Part shown: piece by piece, positions 45,092 to 52,997 of the stretch
How the letters are laid out: each line of letters starts with the position of its first letter
Numbering within the stretch: position 1 is the first letter of the stretch
Assembly (NCBI GenBank): GCA_038144955.1
Contig: JAYQOT010000007.1
Coordinates: forward strand, 1-55,844
DNA length: 55,844 bases
Direction of reading: 5' to 3'
DNA from: Ga0077527 sp038144955
Lineage (GTDB): Bacteria; Pseudomonadota; Gammaproteobacteria; Burkholderiales; SG8-41
Position numbers and translations under genes: made by a program
The notes under the pieces: model-generated
Told to the model about the DNA's origin: nothing
What the model saw: only the letters and a program-made list of their open reading frames with translations
The model's database searches: none

Positions 45092-46375
45092 ATGAGCGCA
45101 ATTGTTGATGTCATAGGCAGGGAGATTCTCGATTCCAGGGGCAATCCTACAGTCGAAGCTGACGTTTTGCTCGAATCCGGAATTCTCGGCCGTGCGGCGG
45201 TGCCATCTGGAGCCTCAACCGGAAGCCGGGAAGCCATCGAACTGCGTGACGGTGATGCCGCCCGCTTCGGAGGCAAGGGGGTTCTCAAGGCGGTAGAGCA
45301 TATCAATACCGAAATATGTGAATCTGTCATCGGCGTAGACGCCACGGAACAGGCATTCGTCGACCGCACCCTGATCGACCTAGACGGAACCGAAAACAAA
45401 TCCCGGCTTGGTGCCAATGCACTGCTTGCAGTGTCGATGGCAGTTGCACGTGCGGCTGCGGAGGAATCGGGGCTGCCGCTGCATCGCTACCTTGGAGGCG
45501 CCGGTGCGATGGCGATGCCGGTGCCGATGATGAATGTCATCAACGGCGGTGCGCATGCTGATAACGGCCTGGACATGCAGGAATTCATGATCGTGCCCGT
45601 CGGAATGAAAAGCTTCCGCGAGGCCCTGCGTTGCGGAGCAGAGGTGTTTCAGACCCTGCGCAAGCTGCTTCATGATCGTGGCCTGGCAACAGCAGTCGGT
45701 GATGAAGGCGGATTCGCTCCGCGCCTGCCCAAGCATGAGGCTGCGATCAAAGTCATACTCGAAGCTGTCGAAGCCGCGGGGTACCGTCCAGGAGAGGATG
45801 TTGCACTGGCGCTGGATTGTGCGAGTTCAGAGTTTTTTGAGGATGGTGAATACACCCTCAGTTCCGAGGGCTTGAGCCTCAAGGCTCCCGAATTTGCTGA
45901 TTATCTGGCTGCATGGGTGGACAAATATCCCATAGTCAGCATAGAGGACGGCATGGCAGAGAACGACTGGGACGGCTGGAAAGTGCTGACCGAAAAGTTG
46001 GGCAGTCGCGTGCAACTGGTCGGGGACGACCTGTTCGTTACCAACACCCGGTATCTCCAAAAAGGCATAGATCAGGGCATAGCCAATTCAATCCTGATCA
46101 AGGTAAACCAGATCGGCACGTTGACCGAAACTCTGGCGGCCATCGAGATGGCCAAGCGTGCCCGTTACACTGCGGTGATTTCCCATCGCTCCGGCGAAAC
46201 AGAAGATACAACCATTGCTGATATCGCCGTAGCTACCAACGCCATGCAGATCAAGACGGGGTCCCTGTCCAGGACGGACAGGCTCGCCAAGTACAACCAG
46301 TTGCTTCGCATCGAGGAGGATCTCGGTGATACTGCAAGTTACCCCGGACGCAGCGCGTTTTACCAGATTCGCTGA
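45092..46375 (+). CDS. eno: Enolase
   Basis: Glycolytic 2-phosphoglycerate dehydratase, also an RNA-degradosome partner in some bacteria. The N-terminus IVDVIGREILDSRGNPTVEAD, the GDEGGFAP loop and the signature ILIKVNQIGTLTETL are complete. Length 427. ATG start with AGGAAG upstream. The pyrG-eno-ftsB order is common in proteobacteria. Confidence 0.98.
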   Translation: MSAIVDVIGREILDSRGNPTVEADVLLESGILGRAAVPSGASTGSREAIELRDGDAARFGGKGVLKAVEHINTEICESVIGVDATEQAFVDRTLIDLDGTENKSRLGANALLAVSMAVARAAAEESGLPLHRYLGGAGAMAMPVPMMNVINGGAHADNGLDMQEFMIVPVGMKSFREALRCGAEVFQTLRKLLHDRGLATAVGDEGGFAPRLPKHEAAIKVILEAVEAAGYRPGEDVALALDCASSEFFEDGEYTLSSEGLSLKAPEFADYLAAWVDKYPIVSIEDGMAENDWDGWKVLTEKLGSRVQLVGDDLFVTNTRYLQKGIDQGIANSILIKVNQIGTLTETLAAIEMAKRARYTAVISHRSGETEDTTIADIAVATNAMQIKTGSLSRTDRLAKYNQLLRIEEDLGDTASYPGRSAFYQIR

Positions 46376-46402
46376 TTCCCGCTGCGAAGATCTGACCTGC
46401 GC

Positions 46403-46702
46403 ATGACGGCCATGCGCCCTTTGGTTATAGCTCTCGCTGTCCTGGTGGTGCTGATCCAGTACCCTCTTTGGCTCGGCAAGGGCGGTTTTCTGCGCGTTTG
46501 GGAGATGGAACGCCAGATTGAAACCCAGCGCGATTCCAACAACCGGCTGCAGGGCCGGAATTCGGCTCTCGACGCAGAGGTCCAGAGTCTCAAGCAAGGT
46601 TTGGACGCGATCGAGGAAAGGGCCCGCAGCGAACTGGGCATGATTCGTCAGGATGAGGTTTTTTTTCAGGTCCTCGAAGCGCCGACTTCCAAAAAACCCT
46701 GA
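46403..46702 (+). CDS. ftsB: Cell division protein FtsB
   Basis: Small bitopic divisome protein that pairs with FtsL and FtsQ. A short N-terminus, one transmembrane helix at about 5-25, and a coiled coil from about 32 to 80 (EMERQIETQRDSNNRLQ) followed by RARSELGMIRQDEVFF are the family pattern. Length 99; an ATG three codons later (MRPLVIAL) could be the true start. It closes the housekeeping part of the window. Confidence 0.9.
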   Translation: MTAMRPLVIALAVLVVLIQYPLWLGKGGFLRVWEMERQIETQRDSNNRLQGRNSALDAEVQSLKQGLDAIEERARSELGMIRQDEVFFQVLEAPTSKKP

Positions 46703-46785
46703 TTATCAATCCCTCGTTTCCTCTAGTGACTTGCCTGGTTTCTTTTTGAAACACCCTCCGATTCGATAGCCTTAGCCAGAGTGAT

Positions 46786-46809
46786 ACCCATTGATTCATA
46801 TGGGTTTTT
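46786..46809 (+). terminator. Weak intrinsic terminator after ftsB
   Basis: ACCCAT and ATGGGT form a six-base stem with loop TGATTC plus two bases, followed by TTTT. The stem is short and half A/T, so termination would be partial. Confidence 0.45.
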
Positions 46810-46828
46810 AAGATCGGCATAGTGGTAC

Positions 46829-46847
46829 GAATCATGCAAGCATGTTC
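46829..46847. promoter_or_regulatory. Palindrome upstream of the oxygenase operon, candidate operator
   Basis: GAA-T-CATGC-AA-GCATG-TTC is a near-perfect dyad (exact CATGC/GCATG core, 46833-46844), 53 bases before the oxygenase start. The surrounding 46703-46899 otherwise holds no gene. No regulator gene is adjacent and no firm promoter could be placed. Confidence 0.4.
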
Positions 46848-46899
46848 TAAAGTTTCAGTCTTTAATTCAAGGTTAGTCACACCTAGAGGAGCAGTCGCC

Positions 46900-48108
46900 A
46901 TGTCAAAGAACGCCGCGCAATGGCATGAACCCCCCAAATTCCCCACTTCGCACTACGTGGACAGCCGCATCTATACCGATCATGCGCTGTTCGAAGAAGA
47001 GCGCCAGAAAATCTTCAATAAGACCTGGTATATCGCCTGCCACGAATCTGAAATCCCCAACCAGTATGACTATCGGACATTCCAGCACCCCGGCGGCACA
47101 CCGCTGATCATCGTGCGTGGTGAAGACATGAAGGTGCGGACCTTCTACAACATCTGTCCGCACCGCGGTAATACGCTGCTCTACGATCCGAGCGGCAGTG
47201 CCAAGCGGATAACCTGCATTTTCCATGCATGGTCGTTCGATGCGCAGGGCAACTGCACCGATATTTCAAGGGAAGAGCAGGGTTACCAGAAGCGTTTCTG
47301 CAAAGCTGATGCATCACTGCGTGAAGTGAAGACCGAAGTCGGGTATGGCGGCTTCGTCTGGGTGAATGTGGATGACAATTGCGAGCCGCTGGCCAAATTC
47401 GTCGGGCAGGCAATGAGCGAACTTGAGCCTTACATCAACATGCCGCTGGAGGTGTTCCACTACCACCGGGCCGTGGTGGATACCAACTTCAAGCTCTGGC
47501 ATGACACCAACAGCGAGTTTTACCATGACTACATGCATTACTTTAACCGCGTGACGGGAATGATGCAGCCGGGTTATTTCGATCGCAAATGCGTGGGTTA
47601 CGACAATGGCCACGTGTTGGTAGGATCGATGGAGATCAAATATGACGCCTATGCGGGAAGTAAAGAACGCGGCATCGGCTGGCCCGGTCTGGCGCAGGGT
47701 GGCTGGATTTTGATCGACCTGTTTCCCGGCCTGACCTACAACCTGCGTACCTCAGTGTTGCGCATGGATACCATGATCCCGCTGGGTCCGAACAAGGTGA
47801 TGATTGAATACCGTGGCCTGGGGCTGAAGAGCGATACGCCGCAGCAGCGTGCGCAGCGCATTTTTGACCACAACACGATCTGGGGACCTTTCGGCCGCAA
47901 CCTGCATGAGGATCTGCTGGGCGTGCATGGTCAGGGGATGGCAATGCGCAAGGGAACTGACAGCCGCTGGGTGATCCAGGGTCGCGAAGAGAATTCGACT
48001 ATTCATGACGAGGTCGGCATGCGCCATTATTACGCTGAATGGAGCAAACGCATGGGGCGCAAGTCCTTCGATCCGTATAACGAACGCCGCGTATCGGCTG
48101 CAGCCTGA
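46900..48108 (+). CDS. Rieske non-haem iron oxygenase, alpha subunit
   Basis: Catalytic large subunit of an aromatic-ring-hydroxylating-type oxygenase (402 residues). The Rieske [2Fe-2S] ligands are C86, H88, C106 and H109 (CPH-x17-CIFH). The catalytic mononuclear iron is probably bound by H209 and H213 (NSEFYHDYMHYF) with D338 (NLHEDLLGV) as the third ligand. The usual spacing in the family is H-x4-H; here it is H-x3-H. ATG at 46900 has GAGGAG before it; a GTG 26 codons upstream is less likely. Beta subunit, reductase and ferredoxin genes follow directly. The nearest known operon plan is methanesulfonate monooxygenase, but that alpha subunit has a much longer Rieske spacing, so the substrate is left open. 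Confidence 0.88.
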   Translation: MSKNAAQWHEPPKFPTSHYVDSRIYTDHALFEEERQKIFNKTWYIACHESEIPNQYDYRTFQHPGGTPLIIVRGEDMKVRTFYNICPHRGNTLLYDPSGSAKRITCIFHAWSFDAQGNCTDISREEQGYQKRFCKADASLREVKTEVGYGGFVWVNVDDNCEPLAKFVGQAMSELEPYINMPLEVFHYHRAVVDTNFKLWHDTNSEFYHDYMHYFNRVTGMMQPGYFDRKCVGYDNGHVLVGSMEIKYDAYAGSKERGIGWPGLAQGGWILIDLFPGLTYNLRTSVLRMDTMIPLGPNKVMIEYRGLGLKSDTPQQRAQRIFDHNTIWGPFGRNLHEDLLGVHGQGMAMRKGTDSRWVIQGREENSTIHDEVGMRHYYAEWSKRMGRKSFDPYNERRVSAAA

Positions 48109-48119
48109 GGAGGGGACTC

Positions 48120-48578
48120 ATGGACCGTAATGCGATTCAGGAAACGATCTACGAGTCGTGCCTGCTGCTTGATGACAAGAACTTCAATGGCTTTCTTGAT
48201 CTGTGCGACGATGGATTCCGTTATTCGATCACCGCGCAAAGTCCGGAGATACGCAAAGACATGACCTGGCTGGATCATGACAAGAAAGGCATGCAGACCC
48301 TGTTTACTCAACTGCCGCGCCATAACAGCGATCACTCGCCAATCACCCGTCATGCTACTGTCTACAAGATGAGCATTGACGAAAGCAAAAATGAGGCAAA
48401 TGTAGTCAGCGCGGTGCAAATCTACAAAACCGATCTGGACGGGGGTGCAACCACGCTGTTTGCCGTAGGAAAATATGTGGATACGATCAAGCTCAACGGC
48501 TCAAAGCCCAAGCTGGCAAAGCGGGTGGTAAAGCTGGACACCCGCATGCTGGGCATCGGTTATCACATTCCTTTCTGA
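48120..48578 (+). CDS. Ring-hydroxylating oxygenase, beta subunit
   Basis: A 152-residue protein of the SnoaL/NTF2-like fold shared by small subunits of Rieske oxygenases (IYESCLLLDDKNFNGFLDLCDDGFRY, ending VVKLDTRMLGIGYHIPF). Such subunits are structural and stabilise an alpha3beta3 hexamer. It follows the alpha gene by 11 bases; GAGGAGGGG forms its ribosome site. It is at the short end of the family. Confidence 0.82.
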   Translation: MDRNAIQETIYESCLLLDDKNFNGFLDLCDDGFRYSITAQSPEIRKDMTWLDHDKKGMQTLFTQLPRHNSDHSPITRHATVYKMSIDESKNEANVVSAVQIYKTDLDGGATTLFAVGKYVDTIKLNGSKPKLAKRVVKLDTRMLGIGYHIPF

Positions 48579-48594
48579 GGCTGCTTCAGAAACA

Positions 48595-49632
48595 ATGAAA
48601 ATCCAGGTTAACGCGCGCAATCGCGCGTACCAGTTCGCTGCAGACCCCGGGCAACGCATACTGTATGCCGGACTGGCGGAGGGTATACACCTGCCTTATG
48701 AATGTGGCAGCGGAACCTGCGGCACATGCAAGGCACGAGTCACGTCCGGAGACGTCGAGGACAAATGGCCTGAAGCATCGGGGCGCAAGGTGCTGAAACA
48801 GCCTGGCGAGATACTGATGTGTCAATGCGTTGCACGAGGCGATATCAGTATCGAAGTGCCCAGTTTTGTTTACACCATGGATCCCGGAGCCTGTCTTCCT
48901 TTGATCGGAAAGGGGATTGTCCGCAACCCCCGCATGTTGACCCACGACGTGATCGCTTTTTCAGTCGATACGGAAGCGCCATGTGATTTTGACGCCGGTC
49001 AGTTCATGCTGGTCGAAGTGCCGGGCGTCACCGGCTTCAGGGGTTACTCTATGGTCAATTTTGAGCGCGGCACACGCCGCCTCGATTTTGTGGTCAAGAA
49101 AAAGCCGGACGGAGGGGCATCACGCTGGTTGTTTGGTGACCAGGTTGAGGGTCAGGAAGTAAGTCTGTTCGGCCCCCTCGGCACAGCCACTTTCTTTCCT
49201 GCTCTGGCAAAAAACCTGCTGCTGATCGCAGGTGGGAGCGGTATTGCAGGCATGATGGCCATACTGTCACGCGCCTGTCAGGAGCATTATTTCGATCAGT
49301 TCAAGGGGCATGTTTATTTCGGTGTACGTACTCTCAAAGATGCCTTTTTTCTTGATGAGCTATCAGCTTTCCGACGTGCCTTTTCAGAAAAACTTGAAAT
49401 TACGGTAGTCCTGTCCGACGAGGCGGTGCCTGCGGATGCATCGCGTTACCCTGATCTGGCTTTCGACCACGGCCTGGTACATGAGTCCGCCAGTCGGGGC
49501 ATGAAGGGGCGCTACCAGAACATGCGCGCCTATCTCGCCGGGCCACCGCCTGCGGTGGATGCGTGCATACGATTGCTCTTGCTTGAAGCCCGATTGACCG
49601 CGGACAATATCCGCTATGACAAATTCAGCTGA
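48595..49632 (+). CDS. Oxygenase reductase (plant-type [2Fe-2S] ferredoxin, FAD and NAD domains)
   Basis: Electron-transfer flavoprotein of 345 residues. The N-terminal plant-type ferredoxin has cluster ligands C37, C42, C45 and C76 (CGSGTCGTC, then LMCQ). The FAD domain has the FRGYSMVNF motif and the NAD domain LLLIAGGSGIAGMMAIL. It would pass electrons from NAD(P)H to the Rieske ferredoxin and so to the oxygenase. The gene lies 16 bases after the beta subunit and six before the ferredoxin. Confidence 0.9.
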   Translation: MKIQVNARNRAYQFAADPGQRILYAGLAEGIHLPYECGSGTCGTCKARVTSGDVEDKWPEASGRKVLKQPGEILMCQCVARGDISIEVPSFVYTMDPGACLPLIGKGIVRNPRMLTHDVIAFSVDTEAPCDFDAGQFMLVEVPGVTGFRGYSMVNFERGTRRLDFVVKKKPDGGASRWLFGDQVEGQEVSLFGPLGTATFFPALAKNLLLIAGGSGIAGMMAILSRACQEHYFDQFKGHVYFGVRTLKDAFFLDELSAFRRAFSEKLEITVVLSDEAVPADASRYPDLAFDHGLVHESASRGMKGRYQNMRAYLAGPPPAVDACIRLLLLEARLTADNIRYDKFS

Positions 49633-49637
49633 TTAAG

Positions 49638-50369
49638 ATGTCGAAAACATTTCTCTGCAAACGTTCTGATGTGCCGGATAACGGCATGAAGGAATGCGAA
49701 GCGCCAGGCAATATCAAGGTGCTTGTCGCGGATTCCGGCGGTGAATATTTTGCCTGTCAGGCCGTTTGCCCCCATCAGGATGTTCCTTTGTGCGAGGGGC
49801 TTTACGACGGTACCGTGCTAACCTGCCATCAGCATCTGTGGCAGTGGGATATCCGCACCGGCGCACCCATTGGTCTCGCTGAGGCACCGCTCGAGTGCTA
49901 CAGGGTCGAAGTAGACGGTGACTCGCTTTATCTTGCGTCCGGCAGTGGCGCACTGGAACTGGGTGAACTGTTTTCAGGAATTGCCGGTGCAACCATGGAA
50001 GGTATCAGGGCACTGGCCAAACGCGAGGAATTTCCGGCAGGAGGCACACTTTACAATGTTGGTGATCCGGCTGATGACCTTTTCGTTCTTGATACGGGTC
50101 GAATCGAATTCGTGATCGGCAGGGATGACCGCATGAGCCCAGCGGGATTTATCTTGCGCAAGGGTGAAGTATTCGGTTGGGCAGCATTGCTTGAAAGCCA
50201 GCCGCAACGGATTGCCAAAGCCACTAGCGTTGAACCGTCCAGTGTTCTGCGCATCAATGGCAAGCAGGCATTACAGATTCTTGAGAAGGATGCAGCGGCG
50301 GGCTACACAGTGATGCGCCGGTTGTCATCACTCATTGCACGCTATCTGGCGCCGTCGGGAGCAAAGTAG
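49638..50369 (+). CDS. Rieske ferredoxin fused to a cyclic-nucleotide-binding-like domain
   Basis: Fusion of 243 residues. Residues 1-105 are a Rieske ferredoxin with ligands C44, H46, C63 and H66 (CPH-x16-CHQH), the expected electron carrier of the oxygenase. Residues about 112-235 form a cNMP-binding-like (CRP-type sensor) domain: FPAGGTLYNVGDPADDLFVL, then KGEVFGWAALLESQPQRIAKA. The phosphate-site Glu (E177) and Arg (R191) are kept, while the Ser/Thr after the Arg is Ile. No DNA-binding helix-turn-helix follows. The same domain type, with matching GEVFGWAALL, is at the N-terminus of the permease encoded 1.3 kb downstream. ATG start. Confidence 0.87.
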   Translation: MSKTFLCKRSDVPDNGMKECEAPGNIKVLVADSGGEYFACQAVCPHQDVPLCEGLYDGTVLTCHQHLWQWDIRTGAPIGLAEAPLECYRVEVDGDSLYLASGSGALELGELFSGIAGATMEGIRALAKREEFPAGGTLYNVGDPADDLFVLDTGRIEFVIGRDDRMSPAGFILRKGEVFGWAALLESQPQRIAKATSVEPSSVLRINGKQALQILEKDAAAGYTVMRRLSSLIARYLAPSGAK

Positions 50370-50391
50370 TGGAGTAGGTGTTCGGATTTTG

Positions 50392-50405
50392 CAGGCGCAA
50401 GCCTG
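50392..50405 (+). other. GNRA-type hairpin in the ferredoxin-binding protein spacer
   Basis: CAGGC-GCAA-GCCTG forms a five-base stem with a GCAA tetraloop 22 bases after the ferredoxin gene. There is no T run directly after it, so it is more likely an mRNA-processing or stability element than a terminator. The rest of the 103-base spacer is AT-rich with TATAAC/TATAAG sequences that could be a -10 element. Confidence 0.35.
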
Positions 50406-50472
50406 GGTAGTTCAGTATAACTATAAGCTGTTGTTTTTATTGATTTTTTTGTAAACGTCAAAGGAGGCTGTG

Positions 50473-51585
50473 ATGAAACCTGTCAAGCGTATGCTGCAAG
50501 TCCTTGCTGCTGTACTGGCCGGCGGGACCATGATGCTCAACAACGCCAGTGCCGCTGATATTGATTTTGGCAAGCCGGGCACTCCGGTGAAACTCGTAGT
50601 CGGCTATCAGCCGTACTACACCGAATCCTGGTCAGGCGTGGTGATGCGCGGCAAGAAGTTGTACGAAAAATACCTGCCCAAGGGTTCAGAAGTGGAATTC
50701 CAGATCGGCTTGCAGGGATCGATCATCGTCAACAACATGCTGGCCGGAAAGCAGCATATCGGCTACATGGGCGACATGCCTGCGATCGTGTCCACCACCA
50801 AGGAAACCGTGGCTGACATTCGCATGGTTGCGGCAGTGGGACTGGGATTTGATCAGTGCAATATTTTCCTCGCCCGCAAGGACGCTCCTGCGTTTAAGGA
50901 CGGCAAGGCTGCACTGAAGTGGCTCGACGGCAAGCAGGTCGCTGTGCCCAAAGGCGCATGCACAGACCGGTTTGCTCAGGCCGTGTTCAAGAAAGAGGGT
51001 GTCAAGCCAGCCGCCTACCTGAACCAGAACATCGAGGTCATCACCAGCGGGTTCCGTGCGGGCAAACTGGATGCCGCGGCAATCTGGGAACCTACCGCAT
51101 CCCGACTCGTGGCTGAAGGCCTGGCCAAGCGCGTGGCTTCGGGTTACAGCGTCAATGAAAACGACGGCGGTTTCCTGAACATGCGTGCGGACCTGATCAA
51201 ACAGCGTCCGGATGTGGTGAAGGCCTGGCTCAATGCCGAACTTGATGCCCAGATCTTCCTGGCTGACCCGAAAAATGCCAAGGAAATCATCGATATTGCG
51301 ATGGCGCAAACCACCGGTTTCCCGCGCGAAGCGATGGAAAAGGCCCTCTACGGCAAATATGCCGACCAGACGCAAGCTGTTCGCTTTGTGGTGCCGTTCA
51401 CGTTTACACCGGAAGCGATGGATCTGATCAGCAAGGCCACAACCTTCCTGCATGAGATCAAAACCATCAATGTCAGCAAATTGCGCCAGGATGCCGTAAT
51501 GCCCGAGTTTACCCAAGCCATTCTCAAGGAGCGCGGTCTCAAGGCTCCGGTGGGGAAAGTCCCGGTGCTGGATAGCGTCAAGTAG
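50473..51585 (+). CDS. NitT/TauT-type ABC transporter periplasmic substrate-binding protein
   Basis: Periplasmic binding protein of 370 residues with a Sec signal peptide cleaved near ASA|AD (residue 27). The body has the NMT1/TauA/SsuA-like fold (KLVVGYQPYYTESWSGVVM, FQIGLQGSIIVNNMLAGKQHIGYMGDMPA, SGFRAGKLDAAAIWEP). Relatives bind sulfonates, nitrate, taurine or thiamine precursors. The ATG at 50473 has AAGGAGG at ideal spacing. It is followed by a strong terminator, as is common for highly expressed binding-protein genes, and then by the permease genes. Confidence 0.88.
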   Translation: MKPVKRMLQVLAAVLAGGTMMLNNASAADIDFGKPGTPVKLVVGYQPYYTESWSGVVMRGKKLYEKYLPKGSEVEFQIGLQGSIIVNNMLAGKQHIGYMGDMPAIVSTTKETVADIRMVAAVGLGFDQCNIFLARKDAPAFKDGKAALKWLDGKQVAVPKGACTDRFAQAVFKKEGVKPAAYLNQNIEVITSGFRAGKLDAAAIWEPTASRLVAEGLAKRVASGYSVNENDGGFLNMRADLIKQRPDVVKAWLNAELDAQIFLADPKNAKEIIDIAMAQTTGFPREAMEKALYGKYADQTQAVRFVVPFTFTPEAMDLISKATTFLHEIKTINVSKLRQDAVMPEFTQAILKERGLKAPVGKVPVLDSVK

Positions 51586-51592
51586 GTACGGC

Positions 51593-51628
51593 AAGCGGGG
51601 CGCCTGAGGCGCCTCGCTTTTCTTTTTT
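51593..51628 (+). terminator. Strong intrinsic terminator between binding protein and permease genes
   Basis: A 12-base stem AAGCGGGGCGCC/GGCGCCTCGCTT (one G-T pair) with loop TGA is followed by TTTTCTTTTTT. It would give much more binding protein than membrane components by partial read-through, unless the downstream genes have their own promoter. Confidence 0.85.
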
Positions 51629-51665
51629 CATTCACGCTTTTCCGAATCTGAAGAAGACATTCGGC

Positions 51666-52997
51666 ATGGAACCCGACAAACAATCCTTGAACGCGCAACT
51701 CATCAAGCGTGCGATGCCTTTTCAGGTCGTGCCGGATGCCATGTTGGCGCAGATTTCAGCTATCGCCCGCTCTCAAAATTACCAGAAGGGTGATGTGATT
51801 TATGATCGAGATGCTCCAGCCGACGACCTCTACCTCATTGTCCGTGGGAAAGTAGACCATATCCTGGGGCCTGGAGCAGGCGCCACCAATTTGCTGCGCA
51901 CACTGGTGGCAGGAGAGGTGTTTGGATGGGCCGCATTGCTGAAGCAGCAGCCTGTGCGCCTGGCCAAGGCCACAGCGGCAGAGGATGCGGAATGCCTGGT
52001 CATAGACGCGCAGGCATTGCTTGGAATTCTCGAGACCGAGCCGGACACCGGCGACGTGGTCATGAGCCGTTTTGCCACCATGATTACTCGTGATTTCTCT
52101 GTCGCCGACTGGATTGCGCAGGTCAAATCCATTGATCGCCCCGAGCAGCGACAAATGACCGGACTGGCTCTTACCATGGTCCGCGTGTCGCAATGGATCA
52201 AGAGCCCGCGACCTTACCTGATGCTGCTTGGATTTTCTCTTTTGCTGGGGTTCTGGTACCTGGCAGTAGAGATCTGGAAGCTGCCGCGTTTCGAGCAAAT
52301 GCCGGGCTTGACTTCAGTGTTCAAGGAGTTCATCAGTCCGGATCCGGTGTACGGGCTTTCGATGTACACGCCTGAGTACTATCAGCATATCTGGGCCAGC
52401 TGCCGACGAGTAGCAATCTCATTTTTTCTGGCGACTCTTCTTGGTGTGCCCTTGGGTCTGTTCATGGGATGGTCGCCACGTTTCAAAGGCTACATTTTCC
52501 CGCTTTTCGAGACGCTGAGGCCGATACCGATTCTAGCCTGGGTGCCACTGGCAATCGTGATGTTCATTTCCACCGAATCAGCCGTTATCTATCTGACTTT
52601 TTTGGCTTCGTTTTTTGCTACCGCACTCAATACCATGCTGGGTGTCGAGTCCATCGACGAATCCTATAACCGGGCTGCTTACTGTTTGGGGGCGAATCGC
52701 TGGCAGGTTTTCCGCCATGTCATCATCCCCGGCGCCATGCCCTATATCTTCACCGGCCTGCAAATATCAGTTGGCGTCTGCTGGTTTTCCCTGGTCGCAG
52801 CCGAAATGGTGTCCGGACAGTTCGGCCTGGGTTACGTGATCAACAACTCATATACCACCGTTCGGTATCCAACGATCATCATTGGCATGGTGACGTTGGG
52901 GGCAGTGGGGTATGTCACCAGTGCGATGGTGCGCATCGCAGGCGATTACATGATGCAGTGGCGGGTACGGGAACTCGCACTGAGCGGGAATAACTGA
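51666..52997 (+). CDS. ABC transporter permease with an N-terminal cyclic-nucleotide-binding-like domain
   Basis: Fusion of 443 residues. Residues about 18-142 are a CRP-type sensor domain (YQKGDVIYDRDAPADDLYLIV; AGEVFGWAALLKQQPVRLAKAT; E84 and R98 kept, Leu after the Arg). After a linker, residues about 183-435 are a NitT/TauT-type permease with roughly six transmembrane helices and the EAA-loop ESIDESYNRAAYCLGANRW (328-346), the ATPase-docking site. A sensor domain on the cytoplasmic face of a permease suggests ligand-gated import. The stop overlaps the ATPase start by one base (TGATG). Confidence 0.88.
   Translation: MEPDKQSLNAQLIKRAMPFQVVPDAMLAQISAIARSQNYQKGDVIYDRDAPADDLYLIVRGKVDHILGPGAGATNLLRTLVAGEVFGWAALLKQQPVRLAKATAAEDAECLVIDAQALLGILETEPDTGDVVMSRFATMITRDFSVADWIAQVKSIDRPEQRQMTGLALTMVRVSQWIKSPRPYLMLLGFSLLLGFWYLAVEIWKLPRFEQMPGLTSVFKEFISPDPVYGLSMYTPEYYQHIWASCRRVAISFFLATLLGVPLGLFMGWSPRFKGYIFPLFETLRPIPILAWVPLAIVMFISTESAVIYLTFLASFFATALNTMLGVESIDESYNRAAYCLGANRWQVFRHVIIPGAMPYIFTGLQISVGVCWFSLVAAEMVSGQFGLGYVINNSYTTVRYPTIIIGMVTLGAVGYVTSAMVRIAGDYMMQWRVRELALSGNN

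Noticed and set aside
46900..49632. Naming the oxygenase as methanesulfonate monooxygenase (msmABCD)
   Set aside because: The operon plan is similar, but the Rieske cysteine-histidine spacing is 17, not the long insertion reported for MsmA, and the substrate cannot be read from sequence.
50392..50405. GCAA hairpin as a terminator
   Set aside because: The stem is only five bases and no T run follows directly.
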